From positions 211,001 through 275,000 of the forward strand of contig JACEFZ010004143.1 of assembly GCA_014155875.1 (NCBI GenBank): DNA of 64,000 nt. Reading direction: 5' to 3'. Each line of letters opens with the position of its first letter. The first letter of the stretch is position 1. Positions 54,901 to 64,000 of this stretch are shown here, piece by piece. Below the pieces are notes generated by a model that saw only the letters and a list, made by a program, of their open reading frames with translations, was not told where the DNA came from and made no database searches. Source of the DNA: Cepaea nemoralis. Lineage: Eukaryota; Mollusca; Gastropoda; Stylommatophora; Helicidae. Both the position numbers and the translations under genes were made by a program.

Positions 54901-54985
54901 GTACACCTCTCTCGGCTGCACCTAGCAATGTTATCATAGCTGTGCAACATCTTATTCAGATAAAATACTGAATTCACATAATAAA
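51903..54985 (-). mobile_element. LINE family D, copy 1 (most complete)
   Basis: From 5' (54985) on the minus strand: leader with GGAAAGCAATGGCAAACTAC, endonuclease (54977-54339: LKVGTWNVRTMSGDGKFD; LLGICETRWTGMG; NIIQVYAPTADSSDD), its second part (54278-54027: GGWNAKVGNQQDG), linker and RT fingers in a 385-codon frame (54000-52843), palm (52805-52371: RQGCVMSPDLFSLYSENIF; IRYADDTVLIADNEQ) and C-terminus (52346-51969: GHVMRRNELENLVTTGKIKG). The 3' tail is (GATG)n. Four frameshifts or stops break it. The layout resembles RTE/BovB. Confidence 0.9.
52843..54000 (-). pseudogene. LINE D linker and RT fingers, 385 codons
   Basis: Starts with MEVKYSPPRNTKFDLQALKS. A Lys-rich linker follows (MTEDILKLMEVRRNNKSNKE), then LNHMKTGKTPGTDNITIEMI, TFIAIPKKSGALECDHHRTI, GEEQCGFVEGKGTVNAVYIL and KDLYLCFIDYTKAFDKVRHV (motif A Asp). 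It is cut before motif B by a frameshift near 52830. The next frame holds RQGC and YADD, so one indel separates two well-preserved halves. Confidence 0.88.
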
Positions 54986-55375
54986 TTTGACATCTTCTAT
55001 AAACTCCAGCATTTACAACTACGTCAGCTGATACATGGTCATGCTATACAGTTACACTACCAGTAACAAGCCCTGAATACCTTTGGCTGAATGCATTATA
55101 CACACACAATTGATTTTCACTCGTACATGCACTCAGCAATCAGCGAGACTGTTAACGTATTTCACGCTGTATGCAATCGCCCGTGGCTTTAACCCTTATC
55201 CACTCAAACAACACCCTAATAATTGTAATATATACGTTATAATGTATATGATATTATTCATAAATATAAGTATGGTTGAAAATGAAAATTTAACAATGAA
55301 TATTGAAATTAACAACCGTTATACAATAAGTTGGGAATAGAACAGCCCTGTATTCACAAGTTTTCTTCTCTTCCT
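54986..55375. other. No recognisable feature
   Basis: AT-rich intron sequence. Confidence 0.45.
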
Positions 55376-55550
55376 TTACTTTGGGATGTAAATTACAAGT
55401 GCCTCAGAAGTCGCCTGATGGCGATGGACACTGGTAATAGGGAAAGCTAACCCACATGCAAAAATCAATCTGGTGCACAAGACGTATGGACTACGCTTGA
55501 GTTCAAAGTGAGCAAATGCAAACAAACAAGACAACAACCTGAACAAACTC
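55376..55550 (+). mobile_element. SINE II copy 5 (head missing)
   Basis: gatgtaaattacaagtgcct, cagaagtcgcctgatggcga, agggaaagctaacccacatg, ttgagttcaaagtgagcaaa, then an A-rich tail. The 20-bp minisatellite begins immediately after it. Confidence 0.75.
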
Positions 55551-56545
55551 TTCAGTCGGATACATGAGTGGTCAGTCCGATACATGAGTGTTCAGTCCAG
55601 TACATGAGTGTTCAGTCTCATACATGAGTGTTCAGTCCGATACATGAGTGTTCAGTCCAGTACATGAGTGTTCAGTCTCATAAATGAGTGTTCAGTCCGA
55701 TGCATGAGTGTTCGGTCCGATACATGAGTGTTCAGTCTGATACATGAGTGTTCAGTCCGATGCATGAGTGTTCAGTCCGGTACATGAGTGTTCAGTCCGA
55801 TACATGAGTGTTCAGTCCAGTACATGAGTGTTCAGTCCAGTACATGAGTGTTCAGTCCAGTACATGAGTGTTCAGTCCGATACATGAGTGTTCAGTCCAG
55901 TACATGAGTGTTCAGTCCGGTACATGAGTGTTCAGTCCAGTACATGAGTGTTCAGTCCGATACATGAGTGTTCAGTCCAGTACATGAGTGTTCGGTCCGA
56001 TACATGAGTGTTCGGTCCGATACATGAGTGTTCAGTCCGATACATGAGTGTTCAGTCCAGTACATGAGTGTTCAGTCCGATACATGAGTGTTCAGTCCAG
56101 TACATGAGTGTTCAGTCCAATACATGAGTGTTCAGTCCGATACATGAGTGTTCAGTCCGGTACATGAGTGTTCAGTCCGGTACATGAGTGTTCAGTCCGA
56201 TGCATGAGTGTTCAGTCCGATGCATGAGTGTTCAGTGTGATACATGAGTGTTCAGTGTGATACATGAGTGTTCAGTGCGATACATGAGTGTTCAGTCCGA
56301 TACATGAGTGTTCAGTCCAGTACATGAGTGTTCAGTCCGGTACATGAGTGTTCAATCCAGTACATGAGTGTTCAGTCCGATACATGAGTGTTCAGTCCAG
56401 TACATGAGTGTTCAGTCCAGTACATGAGTGTTCAGTCCAGTACATGAGTGTTCAGTCCGATACATGAGTGTTCAGTCCAGTACATGAGTGTTCAGTCCGA
56501 TGCATGAGTGTTCAGTCCAGTACATGAGTGTTTAGTCCGATGCAT
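55551..56545. repeat. 20-bp minisatellite, about 50 copies
   Basis: The unit is TACATGAGTGTTCAGTCCGA with three main end variants (CCGA, CCAG, CCGG) and rarer changes (TGCATG, GTGTGA). The period is strict. It lies in the ceramide synthase intron before the 57630 exon. Confidence 0.95.
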
Positions 56546-56552
56546 GCTAAGA

Positions 56553-56730
56553 CTCTCATGGTAAGACATTGTTATGTTAATTAGCAATAGGTTCAATCTA
56601 TTTCTAGCCAATCAGCCTGCTCATTTCTTAGACTTCTATTGTGTGCGTCTGTCTCTCATTGTAAGACATTGTTATGTTAATTAGCAATAGGTCCCTCTCT
56701 TTCTAGCCAATCAACCTTGTCAATTCTTGT
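56553..56730. repeat. Direct duplication of about 75 bp
   Basis: agacattgttatgttaatta, gcaatagg, tttctagccaatca appear at 56563-56616 and again at 56663-56716, about 100 bp apart. A second pair, aatgtctgtatgtgttagtt plus aatatatca, occurs at about 56851 and 57332. Confidence 0.75.
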
Positions 56731-57629
56731 ATTTCTGAATATAAGTCATAATTTTGCTAGAATAAATCATAGTTCTACTGAAGATCTGTAAGAGACTACT
56801 CAGGGTATCTCCTAAATCGTATTTATATTTTGCCTCTTTGGTTGTTTCAACAATGTCTGTATGTGTTAGTTAATATATCAGTTGTTTCAAATATGGTCTG
56901 TAGGTTATAGGTCATACACAGCATTAACAATAGTTCACAACCCTCTCATGCCAGGTTTGATGTGAAATGTGTCTGGTAGCTCTGTATTTGTTCCAGATTG
57001 TGCATTGGCTGTTTACATGAAGGCTTTTACATAACTTGCTTTATTTGGTCAGTTTCCTTGAAGAAACTGTACCAGAACTTGAAAATAAAGCCAACATATG
57101 TGAGAAAATAGTTATATAATAGAGTAATAGCTTGTTTATTTCTTTGAGGATTTTTCAAAGATCATGTAGTATTATTAATTTAACAAGTAAAAGCCGTTGA
57201 TGTGGCTTTGTTGCAGCATAGATAATTTATAATTTATATGTCACTACTGTTGCTCTTTTTCACTGTTGGTGGTTTTGTTACTGTAGTCTTGTAAAATTCT
57301 GTTAGACATTTGGGTCTAAATTTCCATAAGTAGAATGTCTGTATGTGTTAGTTAATATATCATTTAGTGTGCAGTTGTAAGGAAACCTAGGCACCCAGAA
57401 TTATGTGCACCTGTAGGTGCTAACAGTTTTGATAAAGGTACGTATCACTAAAAATATCATCTTATGATATTAACCCCAGAGTAACAGAAATGTGTTTGAA
57501 AATACTGAGCTTTAAGTTTTATGTCTTTTTTGCCATTTTATTTGTTCATCATTTATCATGACTTTACTTAAAATGTTATATCTACTTACACAAATTATAT
57601 GTAATACACTATTTGTTTTCTCTTTGCAG

Positions 57630-57728
57630 CACATTGACAGTGATATTTTTATTCTATATTTGTTGGAGCTGAGTTTTTACTGGAGCTTATTGTTTGCTAT
57701 TTTCTTTCAAAGAGATTACCAGAAAAAG
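57630..57728 (+). CDS. Ceramide synthase exon, start of TLC (Lag1) domain
   Basis: The acceptor is ttctctttgcag and the donor is GTCAGT. The 33 codons in phase 0 include IDSDIFILYLLELSFYWSLL, then a phenylalanine-rich stretch and RDYQKK. The core (Y..ELSFYWSLLF) is the strongest CerS signature in the window. In the family it is followed by a KRKDF..M..HH exon with the Lag1 motif, which is not in this window. The region after the donor, to the window end, is intron carrying SINEs and a 29-bp satellite. The exon is slightly longer than the vertebrate counterpart I recall (about 31 codons). Confidence 0.93.
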
Positions 57729-58395
57729 GTCAGTATTTGGTGTCTTAACTATTAGTATTCTTTTTAGTAGTGTGTCTTATCTTATTTTGATATCTATTTC
57801 AGCATGTGATCTCATTAAGTTTACTACTTATACCAATTAGTCAAGTTGATTAGTTAGTTTACTGTTGGCTGGAATGTTAAACAAAGAATTTTTTCAGTTT
57901 TATTATTCTTGTTGTAAAGCCTCGTGCAATTTTCCATTTGTAGTGTCACTACTCTTTATGCTCTGGGTTTTTCCCCATGCAAACAAGGACTGTTTGTAGA
58001 AAAACAGAAGAATCTTGATGTTATTGAATAGATAATTCAGGAGTGTCTGACTTTAGAACTCAAAGATTAACGTTAAGAAAAGATGCCTTAGGTCACATGG
58101 TTATCTTGGTCACTTTGTGTAATTTAACTATAAAAACCCGTGTGTTAAATTACTACTGTTGATGAAGATCAGTTTAAGCTTCTTCAGCTTGTGCCTTTTA
58201 TCTCCCTATGGAGCATAGAGCCAATTCACCCCAAGCTGTTTGTAGACTTGTTTGTATATAATTTTGATGTGTCACTCAGCATGTACCAGTGCTACTTATC
58301 TGTATAGCAAGGTAGTGGCCGCTGCAGGTCGAGCCGCTGCAGGTCGACTGTGTGATTCTAGGGTCATACAAAGATCCAGACCTGGTGTTAACTTA

Positions 58396-58640
58396 GTTGC
58401 ATATCCTTTACAGGACGTCACAGTCAACCGCAGCATTTTTTTACTTTTTGTGAGATCTTGGCAAGTTTATGTTCCGTAGTTTGCCATTGCTTTCTGAATG
58501 ACCAGTACTCATATCTTTGTATGGAACCCAATGCAAGGTGGTCTGCTTCCAAATCGCCCACAGCTGTGTTTCGAATATGTGTTGCGAATTGCATTTGTAA
58601 CCACTTTGCCACAGGGCTGACCGGCTGTGACACAGTACAC
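58396..58640 (-). mobile_element. SINE I copy 3, nearly complete
   Basis: Minus strand: head at 58640 with tggcaaagtggttacaaatg (box A) and attcgaaacacag (box B), body with gaaagcaatggcaaactacg, tail atgctgcggttgactgtgac. It aligns with 1989-2215 along its whole length. Confidence 0.75.
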
Positions 58641-58749
58641 AGTCCTGGTGATTCTAGTTAATTTGGCACAGCTAGTTACAGGATATCTGGCTACCACAGT
58701 TTCTGCAGGTTTCCAGTTACAACCTCAAACATATTGGGCATTTAATAAT

Positions 58750-59480
58750 GAACAAATCATCATCATACAATGGCTATCCATTACAGAACTTTACCCCTGT
58801 AAGAGTCTCGGAGAACAGGAAGCTTACCGCCAAAACAAAAGTCCTTGCCTATGAAGCCTGCGTCCTTAGTACTTTTCTTTATGACAGTGAAGCCTGATCA
58901 ACTTGCTCACACTAAGATAAACATTTAAAGAAGCTTTCATATGCGGTGTCTGTGAAGAATACTTGGTATTAAGTTGCAAGACAAAATCACAAATACTGAA
59001 GTATTGGAAAGATCAGGTTGTGTGACAGTTTGTTCCAACCTCAGTCTCAATAGACTTATTTGGATAAGACATTTAGGAGGATGGATGATGGTAGAATACC
59101 AAAGGACATCTTTTTTGGTGAATTACAGATGGGTAAAAGATCTCAGGGTCAGCCTCTACTACGATACAAAGATGTGTGTAAGCGGGATATGATTGATAAC
59201 AAGCATTGATATTGCACATTTGGAGCAAGTCGCCGCTGAACGTGTTGCATGGAGGGCAAAAATCATAAATGGAATAAGACAAAGGAGAAAGATAAGTCAT
59301 ACATTGAGCGTGTGAGCCGTAAGATGGTGCGTGATGGTGGAAATAATCATGTGTTCACATGCATCCATTGTGGGCGAACATTTAAAGGGCGAATTGTCTG
59401 ATCAGTCACATTCGCTACCGCCATGGGTTGTAGTTATTATGTCTCGCCTGTTGTTTATGCTTCATCTCGACACTGCAAGG
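58750..59480 (+). mobile_element. LINE C-like 3' fragment
   Basis: The pieces, in several frames, read [66 protein letters not shown] and NNHVFTCIHCGRTFKGRI. The last is the C-terminal CxxC finger. It is the same family as the fragment at 21180-21520 and heavily frameshifted. Confidence 0.75.
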
Positions 59481-59913
59481 TACAAAGGGAACAAGATTAG
59501 ATGAGACTGTTGTATTGTTCATTAAGCTTAATTTCTTTATTCCTATACATTGTAAATTAGCCAAATCATCTTTATCAGCATGTAGCTAGTCCTGTACAGA
59601 ATGTCACTCTCATCTCAACCCACCTGTTCTGCTTCCTCATGCAGTTTCATGCCCAAGGTTCTTTTATGGCCATCCTGGCAAGTTTCTTGGGATAGAAAAT
59701 GTAATAGTTTCCCCCTACTTTCCATGTCCACATGGCTTTGGACTATGTCCTCAGCCTTTACCAACCTTTAAGGTCGCTAGAGTGAGTGAGTGTCCTACCC
59801 TGTGGTATTCTAAAAGCAACAGGGCACCCCAGAGGTGTCCACTTATTCCTATGGACACTCAGTCTCCAGAGCTGTGTTTGCCATTTCATGGTGTGCTTTC
59901 TGTCTTTAACAAC

Positions 59914-59944
<31 letters not shown>

Positions 59945-60387
59945 TGTTTGTGTGTGTGTGCGTGTGCACACGCGCAATTTGCAAGTGGGATTTTATCTTC
60001 TGAGTATTATCTTTTTCTTCTCTGTACACCTGCAGACATCAATATGAATAAATCCAGAGAAAGCAGTTGACTTGAGCTTGTTGACATCACCATAGTTTGT
60101 CATCAAATTGAGTGGGTGTAGACCAAAATAGGTTTCTAGAGTTACACATGCAACCTTTATCACTGGCACCTTTTGTCAACAGATGTTGGGTACCACATTT
60201 CTGCAGAAAATATTGTAAAAGTAATGTATGTTAATTCTGTCCATCTTTTGGAATCACTATTGTCTTCCTATTTCTCATATTTTGTTTCACTTGTTAAAAT
60301 GTTCTCTTCATGTTGCTTGTCTGTAAATTGTGACTTCTTGTTAAAATATTCTCTTCTGATCACTGGTCAGTGTATTGTCACTTCTTC
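59481..60387. repeat. Stretch without genes; 29-G run and (GT)n
   Basis: 59916-59944 is an uninterrupted G run followed by GT/GC-rich alternating sequence to about 59976. Nothing else is recognised. Confidence 0.6.
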
Positions 60388-60530
60388 TTTAAGGATCCTC
60401 GCTGGTGCTACGGAGTTCGTGCACTGAGCTGAGATTCTCTGGACTCAGGCTTGAGTTAGGAGTAGAACGGAGCACTTATGGGTTACACCTGTGTGCCGTG
60501 ATGTTGATCCGTCGACTAAACTAAACTTGT
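60388..60530 (+). mobile_element. SINE V copy 3 (3' half)
   Basis: aaggatcctcgctggtgcta, cggagttcgtgcactgagct, gagttaggagtagaacggag, then the 3' end at gtcgactaaactaaac. This is the reverse complement of 33203-33335. Confidence 0.75.
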
Positions 60531-60689
60531 GATTTCTTATACTTTATCCTAACACATATTGCTAATACTTTGGAGGGCAGTGAGTTTGAACCATAGTGTG
60601 ATCAGGAGCAGATGTGGATAGTGTCATGTGTTGTGAAGATTACCCTTCATTCCATCAAACAGTCAATATCCTTTTGTTTAGAGTCGAAT

Positions 60690-60958
60690 GGACAGGAGTG
60701 CTTGTTCTTAGACAACCAGTGTGCTGATGCCGATTTAGCGGTTAAACACCTACAGCGGTCAGTTGGATTCAAATGTTGACTTCTCATCCTTGACAAGGGG
60801 ACATAAATTACAAGTACCTCTGAAGTCGGAAAGGGTTCGCCTGATGGCAAGGGAGACTGGTAAAAAGAAAAACTAATGCACATGCAGAAATCAGCCCTGT
60901 GCACTAGAAATAGTAGCATGTATGTGAGCTATCCTTGAGTTCAAGGCGAGTGGATGCA
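60690..60958 (+). mobile_element. SINE II copy 6
   Basis: It retains part of the head (ccagtgtgctgatgccgatt, degenerate box B region) and the full body (ggacataaattacaagtacc, ctctgaagtcgg, ttgagttcaaggcgagtgga). The 29-bp satellite starts within three bases of its tail. Confidence 0.75.
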
Positions 60959-60960
60959 AC

Positions 60961-63945
60961 AACACGTGATACTATGATAATACTAGAGCAAGACATGATA
61001 CTATGATAATACTAGAACAAGACATGATACTATGATAATACTAGAGCAAGACATGATACTATGATAATACTAGAGCAAGACATGATACTATGATAATACT
61101 AGAGCAACACATGATACTATGATAATACTAGAGCAACACGTGATACTATGATAATACTAGAGCAACACGTGATACTATGATAATACTAGAGCAAGACATG
61201 ATACTATGATAATACTAGAGCAAGACATGATACTATGATAATACTAGAGCAACACGTGATACTATGATAATACTAGAGCAACACGTGATACTATGATAAT
61301 ACTAGAGCAAGACATGATACTATGATAATACTAGAGCAAGACATGATACTATGATAATACTAGAGCAAGACATGATACTATGATAATACTAGAGCAAGAC
61401 GTGATACTATGATAATACTAGAGCAAGACGTGATACTGTGATAATACTAGAGCAAGACGTGATACTATGATAATACTAGAGCAAGACGTGATACTATGAT
61501 AATACTAGAGCAAGACATGATACTATGATAATACTAGAGCAAGACATGATACTATGATAATACTAGAGCAAGACATGATACTATGATAATACTAGAGCAA
61601 GGACGTGATACTATGATAATACTAGAGCAAGACGTGATACTATGATAATACTAGAGCAAGACATGATACTATGATAATACTAGAGCAAGACATGATACTA
61701 TGATAATACTAGACCAAGACATGATACTATGATAATACTAGAGCAAGACATGATACTATGATAATACTAGAGCAAGACATGATACTATGATAATACTAGA
61801 GCAAGACATGATACTATGATAATACTAGAGCAAGACATGATACTATGATAATACTAGAGCAAGACATGATACTATGATAATACTAGAACAAGACATGATA
61901 CTATGATAATACTAGAACAAGACATGATACTATGATAATACTAGAGCAAGACATGATACTATGATAATACTAGAGCAAGACATGATACTATGATAATACT
62001 AGAACAAGACATGATACTATGATAATACTAGAGCAAGACATGATACTATGATAATACTAGAGCAAGACATGATACTATGATAATACTAGAACAAGACATG
62101 ATACTATGATAATACTAGAGCAAGACATGATACTATGATAATACTAGAGCAAGACATGATACTATGATAATACTAGAGCAAGACATGATACTATGATAAT
62201 ACTAGAGCAAGACATGATACTATGATAATACTGAGAGCAACACATGATACTATGATAATACTAGAGCAACACATTATACTATGATAATACTAGAGCAAAG
62301 AACATGATACTATTGATAATACTAGAGCAAGGACATGATACTATGATATACTACTAGAGACAGACATGATACTATGATACTACTAGAGCAAAGACATTGA
62401 TACTATGAATAATACTAGGCAAGACAGGATACTATGAAATACTAGTAGGCAAGACATGATACTATGATAATACTAGAGCAAGACATGATACTATGATCAT
62501 ACTAGAGCAAGAGCTGATACTATTATAATACTAGGAGCAAGACGTGATACTATGATAATACTAGAGCAAGACATGATACTATGATAATACTAGAGCAAGA
62601 CGTGATACTATGATAATACTAGAGCAAGACGTGATACTATGATAATACTAGAGCAAGACATGATACTATGATAATACTAGAGCAAGACATGATACTATGA
62701 TAATACTAGACCAAGACATGATACTATGATAATACTAGAGCAAGACATGATACTATGATAATACTAGAGCAAGACATGATACTATGATAATACTAGAGCA
62801 AGACATGATACTATGATAATACTAGAGCAAGACATGATACTATGGTAATACTAGAACAAGACATGATACTATGATAATACTAGAACAAGACATGATACTA
62901 TGATAATACTAGAGCACGACATGATACTATGATAATACTAGAGCAAGACATGATACTATGATAATACTAGAACAAGACATGATACTATGATAATACTAGA
63001 GCAAGACATGATACTATGATAATACTAGAACAAGACATGATACTATGATAATACTAGAGCAAGACATGATACTATGATAATACTAGAACAAGACATGATA
63101 CTATGATAATACTAGAGCAAGACATGATACTATGATAATACTAGAGCAACACATGATACTATGATAATACTAGAGCAACACATGATACTATGATAATACT
63201 AGAACAAGGCATGATACTATGATAATACTAGAGCAAGACATGATACTATGATAATACTAGAGCAAGACATGATACTATGATAATACTAGAGCAAGACATG
63301 ATACTATGATAATACTAGAGCAAGACATGATACTATGATAATACTAGAGCAAGACATGATACTATGATAATACTAGAGCAAGACATGATACTATGATAAT
63401 ACTAGAGCAAGACATGATACTATGATAATACTAGAACAAGGCATGATACTATGATAATACTATAGCAAGACATGATACTATGATAATACTAGAACAAGAC
63501 ATGATACTATGATAATACTAGACCAAGACATGATACTATGATAATACTAGAGCAACACATGATACTATGATAATACTAGAGCAACACATGATACTATGAT
63601 AATACTAGAGCAAGACATGATACTATGATAATACTAGAGCAACACATGATACTATGATAATACTAGAGCAACACATGATACTATGATAATACTAGAGCAA
63701 GACATGATACTATGATAATACTAGAGCAAGACATGATACTATGATAATACTAGACCAAGACATGATACTATGATAATACTAGAGCAAGACATGATACTAT
63801 GATAATACTAGAGCAAGACATGATACTATGATAATACTAGAGCAAGACATGATACTATGATAATACTAGACCAAGACATGATACTATGATAATACTAGAG
63901 CAAGACATGATACTATGATAATACTAGACCAAGACATGATACTAT
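60961..63945. repeat. 29-bp minisatellite, about 103 copies
   Basis: The unit is CATGATACTATGATAATACT followed by AGAGCAAGA. Variants CGTGAT, AGAACAAGA, AGACCAAGA and AGAGCAACA are clustered. A patch at about 62225-62520 has many one- or two-base indels, unlike the rest. The array lies in the intron following the 57630 exon. Confidence 0.95.
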
Positions 63946-63967
63946 CAAATCAAATCAACTTTATTTT
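63946..63967 (-). mobile_element. 22-bp retroelement 3'-end scrap in the satellite
   Basis: The bases CAAATCAAATCAACTTTATT plus TT interrupt one repeat unit between ACTAT and GATAAT. On the minus strand this reads AAAATAAAGTTGATTTGATT plus TG, with an AATAAA and a TTTGA repeat as found at 3' ends of LINEs and SINEs. Too short to classify. Confidence 0.45.
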
Positions 63968-64000
63968 GATAATACTAGAGATAATTCTAGATAAGACTAT

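Larger units (their letters stand above)
8026..57728 (+). other. Ceramide synthase gene, partial, five visible exons
   Basis: Five exons on one strand join in frame into about 148 residues that follow the ceramide synthase order: pre-Hox loop, Hox-like domain, membrane segment, Trp-rich link, start of the TLC/Lag1 domain. Ceramide synthases are multi-pass ER membrane enzymes that N-acylate sphingoid bases with acyl-CoA. Exon lengths are 130, 107, 58, 51 and 99 nt, and the intron phases agree at every junction (0, 2, 0, 0). The introns are 4766, 4557, 23027 and 16908 bp. The N-terminal exon(s) and the exon(s) with the Lag1 motif (the His pair and Asp residues) are not in the window. I found no convincing first exon in 1-8025. 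The splice model is inferred from sequence only. Confidence 0.88.

Noticed and set aside
55551..56545. CRISPR-like regular repeats
   Set aside because: Units are contiguous 20-bp copies with no spacers, in a eukaryotic intron: a minisatellite.
59782..60070. Small Gly/Cys-rich secreted proteins
   Set aside because: The Gly and Cys runs are translations of the poly-G and (GT)n tracts.
60961..63945. CRISPR array or replication origin iterons
   Set aside because: Head-to-tail 29-bp units without spacers or associated genes; satellite DNA.

Overview
The window is nuclear DNA of an invertebrate animal. It is AT-rich and intron-rich, has no bacterial gene organisation, and is full of LINEs, tRNA-derived SINEs, mariner-type DNA transposons and minisatellites. 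The species cannot be fixed from the sequence; a mollusc or arthropod would fit.

The one host gene I can support is a ceramide synthase (LASS/CerS family) on the + strand. Five short coding exons are visible at 8026-8155, 12922-13028, 17586-17643, 40671-40721 and 57630-57728. All have GT/AG borders and matching reading phases. Read in order they give the loop before the Hox-like domain, the Hox-like domain, a membrane segment, a Trp-rich link and the first half of the TLC (Lag1) domain. The N-terminus and the catalytic His-containing part of the TLC domain lie outside the window. The introns measure 4.8, 4.6, 23.0 and 16.9 kb and consist largely of transposon debris.

Layout. 1-2798: LINE family A with a SINE inside. 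2799-5538: LINE family B, carrying a 221-bp fold-back insertion and an in-frame 69-bp tandem repeat in its reverse transcriptase. 5541-6487: deleted mariner. 8330-12812: near-full-length LINE family C with a 1039-codon ORF and 9-bp target duplication, ending about 110 bp before exon 2. 13284-14345: LINE B. 16107-16940: SINE split by a LINE D fragment. 18980-20326: nearly complete mariner. 21180-25700: LINE and transposase fragments including a long LINE B copy. 26400-28640: LINE D. 29095-33606: LINE E, interrupted by an IS630/Tc1/mariner-type transposon (itself carrying a SINE) and by another SINE. 34453-39420: small transposons, SINEs and short tandem repeats. 42190-51890: an onion of insertions (LINE B, SINE II, LINE F, LINE A, solo LTR). 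51903-54985: LINE D. 55551-56545 and 60961-63945: 20-bp and 29-bp minisatellites, each starting at the 3' tail of a SINE II copy.

The family letters A-H and SINE numbers I-VII are labels made here from similarity within the window, not database names. I see no new enzymatic system. The most interesting signals are the readable insertion chronology, the shared 5' leader of two different LINE families, the SINE-anchored minisatellites and the host gene that survives between them.
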